Positions 13,590 to 26,390 are shown, counted from the first letter of the stretch. The stretch is DNA of 64,000 bases from Onchidella celtica (GCA_963931925.1 OZ007567.1:95053676-95117675); one strand, 5' to 3'. A program made the numbers and translations. The notes: a model not told the origin generated them from the letters alone.

Positions 13590-14470
13590 TATAAGTATAC
13601 ATACTCAAACCCTTGACAAGAATTCACTGATGAAGATCCGCAGCAGCTCATTGATTGCTTCTGGGAACTCTCATGGAAGACTAAAACAATGGCCGCCACG
13701 TCTTCTTGCAGTTCTGAAACACCTGACTGGAAGAGGAGGATTCTGTTGTATCATCTGAATTTGAAAGGCATAGAGGCAGATGGTGCACAGACTTCTAAAG
13801 CCAAGCAAAAACTACTTGCTGAGCATGGGGATGTTGTAGTGACAACGATGGACTTGCAGCCAAAGCGCCTCGCTCCAGGTCTAAATGCATTGGCCTCATG
13901 TTACAAAAACAAACTTGTATGTCCACAACTTTACAATCTACAATCTGGCCAATAAAGATGATGTGCAATGCTTCTTGTGGCATGAGGTGGAAGGAGAGCT
14001 AATGCCCAGTGAATTCGCATCTTATGTGTCTGATAACTTGGGGCAACAAAGGTACAAACAGTACATCGACGGCTGTACCTTCGAGAGTAGTAACCTTACT
14101 CTGGCCAAGACTCTTCTCCGCTTTCCAAGACTAAGAGCTACAGTCATGGAGCAGAAATATCTAGAGGAGGGTCACACTATAGCGGGATGTGACTGTGTGC
14201 ATTCAGCGGTACATTTCCACTGCACGGGTTAACACCAATTGTCCAGCATACAACATCAGACAGATTGAGACAGCCAGTGTCTGAAACATCTTAGAAGAGA
14301 CACTATCTTGAGCCTTCTTCAGAAACTTCGAGCAAGCCGCTCAGCTGAGGAGCATCCGACCTGGAGAGAATGCCGGAGACCCTCAGGTTGTGGACCCCCG
14401 TGACATGCAGCAGCATCCCGATGGGATAGTGAACTATAAACAGGTGGGTTGGATGAAGAGAATGTGAGAG
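13590..14470 (+). pseudogene. Decayed transposase-like gene (HNFTIYNL / GHT...VHS type)
   Basis: Three blocks in shifting plus-strand frames read as one protein. At about 13590-13925: EFTDEDPQQLIDCFWEL, then VVVTTMDLQPKRLAPGLNA. At about 13905-14220: VHNFTIYNLANKDDVQCFLW, YIDGCTFESSNLTL and EQKYLEEGHTIAGCDCVHS. At about 14315-14470: NFEQAAQLRSIRPGENAGD and HPDGIVNYK. I recognise this arrangement (HNFT..Y, SDGC, EQKYLE.GHT..DSVHS, LRSIRPG..GDP) from a large family of predicted invertebrate and fish proteins that I take to be transposon-encoded. The acidic residues in MDLQ, IDGC and EQKYLEEGHT are candidate catalytic residues. The copy is dead: an in-frame TGA near 13613, a frameshift near 13905-13925, another after 14215, and no clear start. 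It sits within TIRs 10067/15348, so it is probably that element's own transposase. Confidence 0.6.
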
Positions 14471-14710
14471 CAAAAAAAAAAAAACGAAAGAGAGAGAAAG
14501 AGAGTAAATTAAGGAGGAAATCGGTCTGGTGAGAAAGAGAGATGGGTGAAGAGATAGAAAGCGAAAGCGAACAGGATGAGAGGGTCACGGTACAAACAAG
14601 GGCAGGACAGGGAGATGAGGAAGAATATCAAAAAAAAAGGGGGGGGGGGAACGGAGGGAAGGAGGACAAAAAAGGGAAAGCATGGAGAGATGGATGAAGG
14701 GAGAGGAGGA
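14466..14710. repeat. Purine-rich low-complexity tract
   Basis: Mostly A and G with AGAGAGAAAG-like words, an A12 run near 14474 and an A/G run near 14630-14650. It lies downstream of the transposase pseudogene and inside the 5.3-kb element. Open frames on either strand here are compositional. Confidence 0.8.
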
Positions 14711-15352
14711 AAGAATGAGTCAGAAATGCTGAAAGAGCAAATCTGCACGTTGTTGTTTTTTTTAGGTTTATTTTTAATTGATAAACCGTAGTTTTAATTC
14801 CCACAATATAAATAATTGCTCAGGTATGTTTTTTAAATGTTTTCATGTGTCCATATTCCAAGCCTTTAACGTCTTCTAGTTTACTTCATTGCGATTACCC
14901 GCCTTCCACTTTTTCCAAAATAAATAATTCTTGACTTGTCCTAAAATTACTCTATATCCCTCCTGCCGCTATACAACTTCATCCATGTCTGGTACACACC
15001 TGATTTGCCTTCGAAAACTAGTCTTTACAAAGGCAAAACGAAGATTCACCTGGATAAAGAGGTTTGCTGGCCAGTGAGAGAGGAGAAATGCGCACAATAA
15101 AACCGCCTTAAGGATAAGGAGGTTTTATCGTGCGGATTTCGGGTCAGCAAACCTGCTAAACTACTAAAACATAATTGTAATCAAAATCATCAGGGTGAGA
15201 GATCAGGCAGTGTATTTGTAAGAGCAAAGGTATACTAGTGAGAAATTTTCAAGAACCTGCGACCTGTGGTTTGGAAATAAATCAGTTTTTTCCTTCTCCT
15301 GTAAAATTTCCCAAACTGGCTTTGTGAGGTTTTATCATGCGGACGACGTCAT

Positions 15353-18300
15353 GTATTTCCCATTTTGATTAGCCTGACTTATGAACATGTTATTATTCAA
15401 CTGCATCCTACAGCTTAAACCAGTCCCATTGTGGCTGTCTGTCTTTCTTACAGAACAAGTGATTATCCGCAATAAGAGTGGCGCGTGGCGGCTTTTGCGC
15501 CTAGTGCATGGGATGAAGAACTTTAAAAAGAACTTTAAATTACCCTGTGCTTAGGGTGGATATTAAAGAATTGGAACTATAAAATATTTCCTCCCCAATG
15601 GGAAAACGCTTATAAAGAGCCAAAGTAAAGCACGGTATCGAAATAAAAAATGATATCTCAGGTTCCACTGTAGATGACGTCATGAGCATTTGAATTCTTG
15701 AGTTGTTTTGGAACCCCTTCCCTTTGACTCCATGTAAATGTGTCTCTATTATGCCCATGGCCATGCGTTTTCCTGTTGAATGTACCTTTTATACATTCCA
15801 GCACTGCTGCAAATATGTGGCCGGGTCTCAATATAGCATGTTTAGAGACTCAAAACATAATATTTATCTTCACAGACAGACATTTTAGTTATCACTGTCA
15901 CAGAAATCCATAATCTGAGTGTGTCGTTCAATAGTTTGAAATCATTTCGTTTCAGCAAAATCCTGCCGCAGTCAAAGAAGACTCAAGACACTGGTGTGGC
16001 ATAATGAAACTCCGGACAATCGGACGAACTGAAACTCTGGATGGGACGACACTACAGAAGATCTTCAGACAATTCGTATATATATCGATCATTTCAACAT
16101 TAAGATAGACAAATTCATACCTGTCACTCACATCATCGATGTTCAAATCAGTTCACGCTGAATTAGACAATGTATTCGCTGGTAATCAACGAAATCAATA
16201 TAATTACTTTGATCCCATTTTATTGGACAGGTTCAAGGTGTTCCATTAATATCATCTCTTGATCTCTGACTTATCTATTTCTAAATATAATATTATATCA
16301 TATTATTATCATTTTTCTCTGCCAGCACAAACAACAATAACATAGTGTTTTTTTCTTGTTTTTTAAGCCCTTGATCGGACCGATATTTTTTTTTTCACGG
16401 TGCATTTTATCGCTGTCATATTTATGCCTGTACTAGTCTCTGGGGGCAGGGAAAAAAGATGGGGTTGTGTGAAGTATTATGGTTTTACTTGCTCTGTGTT
16501 GCCCAGTGAGAGATTTGGCATTCTGCAGCAATCAAGTCACATTTATTCGATGACAAAAGACTGCTAACAGCGATATAACTTTGGCTTTGTGGCACCAGGC
16601 AGATTTTATGCGAAGTAATGTTTTTACAGATGAAAAAATATAACGTGATGTAAACATTTCTGTTTTTTCTAATGCATAAATTCCATAGGGGACAAGACAA
16701 AGGCTCCAAACAGCAAAGATCAACAGGTCTCAAAATAGCCATCGGAACTAGATTGGAGATGATTGTTTTTACAGGTCAATTCCTGTAACAGAGTTCCCAG
16801 AGATAATGGTTGTGTTGTTTATTAATTTTATTTATTTTTTTTCTTTTTTTACTCGATTAGGTTTAGATATTAAGGCACGCAGTATGCAATGTACAGAATT
16901 GTTTATAAGAAGTTGAACATGATTGTGTTATTTATCCGTCTGTTATATGCTTAGCAACTATTGCCGATTAAAATTTGATACTGGCGATTTTGAGAGAATC
17001 GCCTATTCTTTACGATGGGAGGATGATAATACTCTCCTAAACAGAGTTTGTGGCGAATTTGAAATCTTCAGCGAAGGTAAAAGGACAGAAAATACCAGAA
17101 GATAATGCTGATGAGAAAAAACAAGTTCGAGAACTTGAAAACGAGGAAGATCAATTAATCCGTTTGCAAGATAAGATATGTAGGCTATTCACTGGGAATA
17201 CAAAGTACCTATTGTTGCCTACAAGTAGAATAAAGTATTGCACTCTGGCAGAACAAGGCCTCTCAATTCTAAGCTATACCACAGAATAGAAAGACAAAGT
17301 TACCACGTCCTCCTTTGCCAAGCGTTTTCCGGAATATTTACGCATAAAGACTTTTCTCCGAGCAAAGATGTTTCAGGCATAACTTAAATCCCATTCACAA
17401 AATCCAGTTGGATGAAAGGTTTAATTTTCTTACAAAAAGGAAAAGATAGATATGGGGCAGGTTTTGGCGAGTACTCAAAGATAAACTTAGTCTACACTCG
17501 CAGATCTCCAAGATTTTCTTCCTAATCCATGCCGCTTTCCCTTTATTACACGAAGCCAGGTTTACAAATTGCCGACGAGTGCAGTTATGTTAAGGGTCGA
17601 CACATGATTTGTTTGTAGCCATAACATCCACTACGAGACGAGACAGGACTTACCAGTGGTCAGCTGGTTTTCGTCTAGTCAGAGCTAAATGGATAAGATG
17701 TTAAGACTGTTTACTGTGAGAGTTCGTTCGTATTTTGTGGGCCTATTTTCTGTCTCGTTCCTTGGTAAGGCAGTTGGTTCAACAGCAGCAAAACTACCAT
17801 AATAAACCACTGGAAATCAGTTTTGCTGATGTCTTGAGTGTAATCAAACGAGATCTGCTTCGCACATGAGTGAAGTGACACCGTGAGATTCCGTACATAC
17901 GGATAATATATAGCTGAAAATAAGGCAGCCTGAAATTACTGGTTTAAATTAGAGAGCATTAAAGATTATGGACAGAATATTATGGACGAACAATTCATGT
18001 TTGATGTAATGAAAGACACTGTATTTCGTACGGATCAGCTTTGTCTTTTAGTTCCATCAAGCTACATCGACCACCCGTTACCGACACTAAATGTACATGG
18101 GGTATCGTTTCTGTGGGCTCAGTGCCATTTAAAAAATAATTAGGAAAACGCGAGAAAGCCTAAGTTAAGGATGATAAAGTCGCATGCACGGAGTTTTTGT
18201 GAGTGGTCGGAAACAGATTTTCTCGGGTTCTATGGTGTCAGAATGATGTTGCTTACGGTCAGAAGATAATCAATCTCTCCCACGAACTGCTACAACGATC

Positions 18301-18732
18301 ATTATTGTTTCCTCACATGGTCAGCGGGTGCGACTCACAGAGAACGAGGAAATTCCAAACATTTTTTCTGCCATGCTGAGACATGCCAAACCTAAGAATT
18401 TATACTGGAATTTTCGCTGGCGCTGCTCTGACTTTGTTGTAGAGTGGACTTTTTCGAACGAAGAGCACAGCTAGCCATTCCTGTAACTGACATACCTTCA
18501 GCCTCTTCGAAACGATGGATGAAATAGTCTGCATTTTGTTGAACTGCGAGAGAATTTGTCTTATCTATGATTTTTTAAGAACGTCTTCGTAAAAACTGCG
18601 GTGATATATGGACTTAGATCACCGTGAACCCATTTCTGACTTTTATCACCTATAACAATCTCTGTCATGTACCTGGAGGTTTTAATGCTAGGCAGCTGAA
18701 AAACTGTGTAAAAGTAGTCGCAAAAATATTTA

Positions 18733-18736
<4 letters not shown>
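15353..18736. other. No gene recognised
   Basis: Three kilobases with only short frames. Overlapping plus frames at 16923-17289 have mixed amino-acid content but no domain I know, no codon periodicity I can judge by eye and no splice support. No repeat family from elsewhere in the window was found here. Confidence 0.45.
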
Positions 18737-18817
<81 letters not shown>

Positions 18818-18860
18818 ACTCTCTCTCTCGCTCGCTCGCTCGATTTCGCTTCACTCTTTC

Positions 18861-18942
<82 letters not shown>
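18737..18942. repeat. CT microsatellite, about 205 bp
   Basis: Nearly pure CT, broken by TTTC, CTCG and TCAC variants around 18773-18866. The frames on both strands (poly Leu/Ser or poly Arg/Glu) are repeat translations. Confidence 0.97.
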
Positions 18943-18944
<2 letters not shown>

Positions 18945-19849
18945 GCACACACATACAAAAACATTTCTGTACAGACGTTTAGAAATTATATGGAATGAAA
19001 CAGGGCCATCCGTTCACAAGACTTTATACTTTATCAAAATAAATTTCAGAATTTGATATTTATTTGACAATGTCAGAAACAGCTTGCCATTTTGTTTGGG
19101 GTTCTATACATTTGAAGACATGAAAAGTCTCATACTGAAAAAAAAAAAAATACAAAAAAAAACTTCCTGACTGAATCAAAGTAGTCACTGGAGTTGCTTT
19201 TATAAACATTGATACTGTGCAGACGTGACAGTAAAAGTTGGCTTCCTTGGGCTCAGTCCTTTTTGAAAATGACCCAAAATCGTTGCTGACTTTGAACAAC
19301 TGACTTCCACTATTATTCAAATTGTTGTTCTCAAAACAATGCAGTTGATGTACTGGGTCGTCCTTGCAGATGAAGGCATCGGTATTCCTCAGTAGTCTCC
19401 TGGTGTGCAGGGGAATTTCATTTTAGACAAATGGAAGTTAATCTTGTTTGGAACCCTTTATAAGTGTGGCTGTGTGAAGTTGCCTTGATCACATGAAGAA
19501 ATTTGAAACCAAAGTGTCACTGCTTATCAAGATTTCTCAGAATTGGGTCATAATCAAGTTATAGATTTCAGCTAATATTCAAATTTACCCAATTACTCAT
19601 AGTTTGAGAAGAAAAGCGTCGTTATCTATCTCAATCCAGAAACTCTAAAATGAAATTGTAAGAAAATTGCCTACAAAATGTAAACAGTCAGGCAGTTCAT
19701 AGAGCAAGTAGTGTGCAGCTGGCCGGTGTTTAACAACAGAGACAATATCTTGGGGAGAGTTCTTTCCAGTTCAAATGGTGGAGGATTTCTCATTTTCATT
19801 ATTCCATGAAGAATTTCTTCACATTTTTCTACAAATTGCTCTCACATTC
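18943..19849. other. No gene recognised
   Basis: AT-rich sequence between the CT array and the LINE fragment. A minus frame at 19060-19320 has no recognisable domain. Confidence 0.45.
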
Positions 19850-20154
19850 AGATGGAAAATATTATCAAATTTATTGGATAAAGACCAATTGTTGGACAAA
19901 ACGCTGCACTGAATGGCAGCCAAGGACAGGAAAAAGAACAAGAGGACGACCAGGAAGAAGATGGAAGGACGACCAGGAAGAAGATGGAAGGACGACCAGG
20001 AAGAAGATGGAACGATGACATTACAAAGAGAGGAGGAACAACATGGATGAGGAAAACAACAGACAGAAGAGAATTTCAAGCATTGTCGGAGGGGGGGGGG
20101 GCTACATCCTGCAGTGGTTGGACAACGCCCAGGTGAAAGGTGAAAGGTGAAAGA
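19850..20154 (+). mobile_element. LINE 3' end: C-terminal reverse-transcriptase fragment and tail
   Basis: The plus strand encodes a run with the signature of the C-terminus of many non-LTR retrotransposon ORFs: RCTEWQPRTGKRTRGRPGRR, W(K/N)DD, then TTWMRKTTDRREFQAL in a shifted frame, equivalent to the common W.P...R.RGRP..RW.DDI...G..W...A.DR..W pattern. A 23-nt unit (GACGACCAGGAAGAAGATGG plus 3 nt) is present three times at 19945-20012. Two extra units add 46 nt and shift the frame. The sequence ends in three GGTGAAA units (20131-20152), like the microsatellite tails of CR1/RTE-type LINEs. Clade is not resolved. The fragment is 5'-truncated and inactive. Confidence 0.65.
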
Positions 20155-23130
20155 CCAATAATAATGGGTGATCAGAGTAGATCTTGTCATGAAACAATAG
20201 TCTATCGTTCCATGATGAGTTCGTAGAAAGTTTGATATATGTCGCCTGTAACGTATAATATATTATTATGGTTACATGAGGTGATTTTTGAAGTGGTTGC
20301 GGGTCAAAACCCCATCCTCTTGAAGTCTGATATGAAACAGCTGGAAATGATCGAGGGCTAACAGTTCTAAGCTGAATCTCTCCAGAAATAAAGATCTTCC
20401 CTCTTCCAGCTGCCAATTATTCTTATGAATAAAATGGGCTTGTCGCGCAGGTTCTTAGGAGAGCACTCTTGCTTTTTGCCACTGGCAATTTTCTTCCACA
20501 CAATAATATTTAAAACATGAATTCCACCAGATCTCTGAAAAAAAAACGACTCGGCATCATTCTCCTTCTACTTTTCCGCCCCCGAAATAGAGATGAAGAT
20601 AGAAAAAAATAAAGTCAATGCTCTTAAAGTAATCCCATCCCATCTCAGCATTTCTTCTAGTCGCAAAAGAGATTGTTACAATGTCAGGGATGAATGAAAC
20701 TGTGAGAAATTGGCTTGAGGGTTTCCACACAGCTTTGGATCACTTGAAATTAATCTGAATTGAAGAGCCTGAGTAACAACGCTTTAGGATAACCTGAGAT
20801 AGAATCGATACTTTGATCGCATCTTAAATTAGCGTCTAATGTTGGTCTTACAATGTTATCCCTAAGATTTTGAATTTGGAAGCTTACTAATTTCAACCTT
20901 AAATACCGCATTACCATGCTGGGGGTGTATTGATGATCTTACGTTCAATTAAATTAGTTCTAAGATATCTTGGAAATTCAGTCAAATGTGACGGTAATTT
21001 GAGGCAGTCAATGCACTTGATCGTCACTTTAGTAAAAGATTTGCAGCTCTCCATATGGTTGACGCTGACATTATAGTGCAATGACACCTTCCTAACTGGA
21101 CATCAGTCACGATGCAACTTCATGGGCATTTTGAGTATTTTATGAATAACTGACTGGTATCTATCTATTTATCTGTCTATCTGTCTGTCTATCTGTCAGT
21201 CTGTCAGTCTGCCCGTTTTTCATTTCTTATCTATTTGTCTGTCAAAATGAATGAGTAAAAAAAAGTTGTGCTAGTTGCCCTCTATTTGCTCTCTCAGTAA
21301 TATTGGGTTCATGATGTTTGTGTAAGTTTAAGGTTCAACTTTCTTACTGGCGTACCCATATATGTTCTGTGCTTGTGCTTTGATCGGTATGTCTATTATG
21401 ACGTCATAACAAAAGGCGTGTACTGAACTCTCACTGTTTTAATACCACAGGAAAAAGAAAATAGATTTTATATTTTCAAGAGACTAAATCTCGTCGATAC
21501 GCGAAAGAATATTCAAGAAGATTTTTGACAACGTTTTAGCACATCGTGTTTGTGTGCTATAGTCAGTTGGGGGACGAAGGGACAGAGAAATTTCAGAAGA
21601 TGACTCTAGAGGTCTGATGCTCCTAAACAACGTGAGCGATCACCCTGTTGAGCTTGTGAAGAACGCCGTTAGAGATAAGCCACCTGTAAATACTGAAGAA
21701 ATAAATGATGCCTTGAACTATCTCAGGGTACCGTCTTTACAATTCTGCATAATGAAATTGTGTCTTTAAAAGGCATATTTTAAAAACCACGGGAAAACAC
21801 AACTTTTTCTTTTTGCCATTTTTTTTATTTTAATAGGCGTGAACAAAGTGGGTCCCTCATCTCTTAACTTAAGAATATGACGAAGAGATTGACTGCGATG
21901 CCCCCGCCAACTTCTGAACACGTTGAACCGCTTGGCCCAATGAGCTTGACAGAATGATGTGGTGATTGGAGATGCGGTCGTATCAGTTTTTATGGCATCA
22001 CCAGGAAGCAAGCTAACAAAATTTGAGTGCATGCAAAAGGCCACCGCCCACATGTTCTGAGACCAGGTTTTCAGGGAAAGAGACTTTTCACCATTTCTTT
22101 CGACAATACCTGCCCCAGGGCAACTGATATTTTTGCAGCACATATGAAGTATTATCTTAACACTGTGTGCCTGATAGACTCTAGTTGTTTCAACTACCGA
22201 AAACGAGCGACCAACTGCCCTGCAGGTACTCCTCGATCATTTTGCTCTATGCAGTGGGAGTTCCCCAATAGTCAAGGCTCACAAGTCTTGTTTGTAGAAA
22301 AGCAGAATTTAAAGTTTCACCCCATCCGATTTTCAGTCCTGACTGAACACCCTGTGACTACTGGCTTTTCTCTAATTTGAACAGAGCTTTAGCAAGAAGA
22401 AAATTTACCCACACCCAGAACTCCACAACGGCAGTCAAATCAAAACCCCGAGCTATACCTCAGAACGAGTACTGACCGCCCCTTCGCAGTGAGCTGAGAC
22501 ATTTAAAATTCTTGGTCGACCATAAAGAAGCATATTTTAACTTGAAAAAAAATGCCAAAGATTTCATTTGGGTACAACAAGAGTTTTCTGGGAAATATAG
22601 CAATTTGCATTTGTTTTTTACCCAAAATATTATTCACAAGAAACGCCAAAGCCATCGCTGTGCTCAATAATAGGTTGAAATCATTAGGCTGGCAGCATTC
22701 CATGTCATTAGTCCTTTAATGTCTCCCATCCGACCAGAGAACTATAATTATGCACTCTAATGTTGTTTTTCTAAACCAAAGTATTACTATTAAATTCTTT
22801 TAATCACATCCTTGCCCCAGGGCCACTTGCTGTAATTTCTGTGTTTGTTTCAACAGACATACTCGTTAAGGAGACATTTATATGCTCAAGACCCAAATTT
22901 CAGACATGAAAAGTACTTTAAAACGTCGGCTGCAGGCTATCATACCGTTACAATTATTTAAATGCGACAATTTAACCCAGTTTATTTCTGCATCATTTCA
23001 AGGACAGAAATGGCTGATACCCTGAATTTCGTACGAAATCTGTTCTCAAGCTCCGGTCGTCTTTGATAAGCTTAACGAGCGAGTGTTTTGTTTATTTTTT
23101 CAAATTTGAACGGCAGTACATTATATTTTC

Positions 23131-23132
<2 letters not shown>
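20155..23132. other. No gene recognised
   Basis: Mixed sequence. It holds a degenerate TCTA/TCTG tract at 21162-21246. A 60-70-codon frame without a recognised domain lies around 21565-21768 on the plus strand. Overlapping frames at 21766-22380 on the two strands show no domain. No family repeat was noticed. Confidence 0.4.
21162..21246. repeat. TCTA/TCTG tetranucleotide tract
   Basis: Degenerate TCTA, TCTG and TCAG units, about 20 repeats, between unique sequences. Confidence 0.85.

Positions 23133-23210
<78 letters not shown>
23133..23210. repeat. CT microsatellite, about 78 bp
   Basis: Almost uninterrupted CT dinucleotides; the local Leu/Ser frame is its translation. Confidence 0.97.
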
Positions 23211-23213
<3 letters not shown>

Positions 23214-23339
23214 CTGGCATTCTTTAAGTACCACTACTGTGTCCAGTTCTGTTATTTTTTTTCAACCGATGACTCATTTTTTTTTCTTTCGGCTCAAATC
23301 GTGAAACAATCGTAAACATATGGGTTCCTTTTTTAAGCT

Positions 23340-24068
23340 AGTTTGTTTCCTGTGTTGTTTTTCACTTCTAACTGAGATGATGTAAATATCTCGTGACATT
23401 AAGTGTCGTAATGAAACCCATTTTCCAAAGTGAAATCCTAAGTGCAGTATATCTTATTATATATTTCAGTAACTTGCAACCTTTGGCATGACTAACTGAC
23501 CAAACTATACACTCTTCAGGCCTTAAATTTGGCAGGAAGGTGGGAATTGAGATAAGGAAGATGATGGCTATAATTAAAAGTTGTTTACTTCAAGCATGTA
23601 TTTTTTTAAAAATAACAATGTTTATTGCTATGTAACATCTCTATTTTTGCATGTTTGTTTCGTTTTACATAATTATATATTTCACAAAATCTCCACCTTT
23701 GAACGCAAAAGGCTTTTTTATTAGACCACCTAATGACCTATACTGACCCAATTTTACATGTTCATTTCAAATACCGCGGAGGGTGCACGGAAGTTTTTAT
23801 TATTTTGATTAGTTTGGTTCTTGAATTTATAGAAAATGCATTGTTTCATCGTGCTGCCATTTTCATCCTCCATCTTGCCCCCCATTCTGTTATAGTACCG
23901 TGCATGTCATAAAAAGTAACCATATCAAGTTTGGTGCGCAGTGTCCTGGCGCGCATGAGTTCTGAAGCAGGACTGCAGAGTACTACTTTTATTGTAAGAG
24001 AGAGAGAGAGAGAGGGGGGGAAAGAGAGAGACAGAGAGAGAGAGAGAAGAGAGAGAGACAGAGAGAGA

Positions 24069-24112
<44 letters not shown>

Positions 24113-24560
24113 ACATACGTCCGGTACGTCATCTAGTTTTACAATATTTTCTTAAATCATTCTGATCACTATTTACAAGACTTTTTGTAAAGCCCTTCAC
24201 AACCGGAAAGATCATTTTCCACCCCTGTTTGAGATATACTTATTTAGTTCTCATGACATTAAGTGTTGGAATGACACCCATCCTTCACTGCGAATTCCTT
24301 ATTAATGTCAGTGGTGCATCTCATAAAATGTGGAACTAATTCTAGCATTAAAATTTATTTGAGCCATTGTGATAATCTAATCTTTGGGAAACGTTTTTCT
24401 GATAGCCCTTCACAACAGTAATATCTGTTGTTGTTGTTGTCTGTTTTTCACTTGCCAATGAGATTGAAATATCGCATTATTTAGCTCTAGTGGCAGTATT
24501 TTTGTTGTAATGAAACTCATCATTCAAGATTCTTGATAGCTCTTCAAAATCTTGTAGACT
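23340..24560. repeat. Diverged dispersed repeat, three copies
   Basis: Three imperfectly matching segments (about 23355-23440, 24225-24290 and 24445-24540) share words such as TTTTTCACTT, a GAGAT followed by ATATC or ATACT, and TGACATTAAGTGT.G.AATGA followed by (A)CCCAT. They are too diverged to define ends. They could be fragments of one old element or an ancient local duplication. A GA microsatellite separates copies one and two. Confidence 0.35.
23996..24111. repeat. GA microsatellite, about 115 bp
   Basis: GA repeats with a G8 interruption near 24015 and occasional AC or AA. The Arg/Glu and Leu/Ser frames are artefacts. Confidence 0.95.
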
Positions 24561-25338
24561 TGACCATGGCTGGATAGCGCTTTCACTAGCACAGTGTCGT
24601 CATGGAAACACGGCCCCTTGATTTGAGGATGAATCTGTTTTTGGCCGAAGAATCAACAAGTTTTGTGGAAAATTGAATGGAAATGGAATATGTCAGCAAA
24701 AAGAATAAAAACGTGGCATGAGATTTGCAGGCCAGACTGGTGTGTTTGTCCTGTCCATATCCATTTTTTTTTCTAAAGTTTAAATAACGTCACTCCGGGG
24801 AAATGAAAGAGACAGGAATCTGAGGTTAAGAAAATGAAAATAATAGAAACAAAACAAAAAATCGTACACGATTTCGACGATGCTATGGCCCAACACTTGA
24901 AAGAGGACCCCGAAAATTAAATGGTCTGGCTATTTTTTTATTTTTTTTTAAATTCCACAGCATCGTGAGAAAAGTTGTAAGGAAATACAATGTAATTAAT
25001 TTGTCGTCAGTCAGTATTGGATTTCACTTCAGCATATTAAATTAAATAAGCTGCAGATGAGTGAGGGCCTCGTAATCTACAGAGGCCTCACACAATTTTC
25101 GTATTGTTGTTTTTTTCTTTTCTTTCTAAATTTCATTGATTCTTTATAATGTTACGTAATTGATTTAAGTAAAGTTCTAAGCCCATTGAACAAGCACAAA
25201 ATATGCCTGACTCATTAGAGTTTTTTGAAATTGTTTTATCGCGATCCAAGCCATGCTGCAGTACATACCTTGGTGAGACTCTCCGATGTAACCTCTTCAC
25301 AAGGGACCTCTGAACTTTACACAGCTTAGGGCCTCAGC
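24561..25338. other. No gene recognised
   Basis: AT-rich spacer with no supported feature. Confidence 0.45.
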
Positions 25339-25480
25339 AAGTCTAAATCTGAAGTGCAAATGCTATGGGCAGGGATCCTCCTAAAACAAATACCTCAAAA
25401 TAAGTCTAAATCTGGGATGCAAATGCTAAGGGCAATGATCTTCCTAAAAAATTCACCTCAAAACCAAGTCTAAATCGGCA
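25339..25480. repeat. Short tandem duplication, about 64-bp unit
   Basis: AAGTCTAAATCTG...GCAAATGCTA.GGGCA..GATC..CCTAAAA...ACCTCAAAA occurs twice in a row, starting near 25339 and 25402, followed by the first 11 bases of a third unit. About a dozen differences separate the two units, so the duplication is not recent. Confidence 0.7.
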
Positions 25481-25489
25481 CTGTCATCA

Positions 25490-26382
25490 GCTCGAGGCCA
25501 AAATTTGTGTCGTATTCCCACTATTAAGAAATGCCTGGCCAATGATAATAACAGAACCTGACAGGTTTTCCCAGCGATAAAGTCTGAAACATTTCTGTAA
25601 ATTGGCCTAGGGGAATGGCAGTTTCGTTATTGTATGAAATGAGGTTTGGAAATGCATTCGGGAAATCAGCGACATGTGTTGTCCCCGGATGTTCTGAGAC
25701 AATCAAATTGTGATACGCCAGCATCAAATTGAACATTAATTGCAAAAAAAAGTGTGGATTTTGTTAGTGTTTTTTTTTCCATAAATAATTATAACCTTGG
25801 GGGAAATAGATTCCAGCTCCATACCGGTATAACACATCACTCTAATTCTATGTGTCAGAACTCGTTTGCAGGGGGAATATCAGTTGTGTGTGACAAACAG
25901 ACAGTTCACAAGACATAAAGGAAATGTTATAATGGACAATGACACTTCTCGTGAGATGATTTAGACATGAAATCATTCTCTGGAAAAACTGTATTTTTAA
26001 ATAAAGTTGTTGGGGGGCGAGCCGTGGGAGAGGGGGTTCTTTCCTATTTTCAGTGGCAGGGGAATGATCTCATACTGAGAGATTGGCTGAGTTTGTCAAA
26101 CTGGAGAATTAGGAACATTATCTGGCCTCGGGCATTGCTCAATCTCACCATACTATAATGGAGCCAAAGGGTGAAAGTATAAGCACCATAAAAGTACGAG
26201 ATCAAAAGTTATGAAACTATACGCACTGCCTCAAGTTTTCAAAACAATTTACGTGGACACATCCATTTTGGACAAATTCTGCCATTAACACAATTTATTC
26301 ACAATGTTTTGAGCTGCAAAAATAAAAAACAAAAATTCTTCGAGTAGCCGGAAAAAAGTATGATCGGAAATTTCGTGTGACG
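25490..26382. other. No gene recognised
   Basis: No repeat or coding signal was supported between the 64-bp tandem repeat and MITE-A copy 1. Confidence 0.45.
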
Positions 26383-26390
26383 AAAGGCAC

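Larger units (their letters stand above)
10067..15348 (+). mobile_element. 5.3-kb DNA transposon with 29-bp TIRs and TCAT duplication
   Basis: Seen: the left end CGTCGCCCGCGTGATAAAAC and the inverted right end CGTCGTCCGCATGATAAAAC continue as CCTCACAAAG on both sides, matching at 27 of 29 bases. TCAT flanks both ends (10063-10066 and 15349-15352). The motif GGTTTTATC(A/G)TGCGG, or its inverse, recurs just inside both ends (about 10071, 10253, 10285, 10326, 15092, 15119 and 15329), a subterminal array that could bind transposase. A decayed transposase-like gene lies inside (13590-14470, plus strand). Known families with 4-bp duplications include Sola and Chapaev, but assignment from the termini alone is only a guess. 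The 10.4-13.5 kb interior has no readable gene and holds a C13 run at 10484-10496. Confidence 0.78.

Noticed and set aside
13495-13758. Separate 87-residue gene starting at 13495
   Set aside because: The family-like protein reads in a different frame over this interval, so this frame is a shadow of the transposase pseudogene.
18730-18998. Arg/Glu-rich and Ser/Leu-rich frames
   Set aside because: Pure CT/GA microsatellite on the two strands.
21565-21768. Plus-strand frame containing NNVSDHPVELVKNAVRDKPP
   Set aside because: About 70 codons, protein-like in composition, but no domain, start or splice site could be supported.
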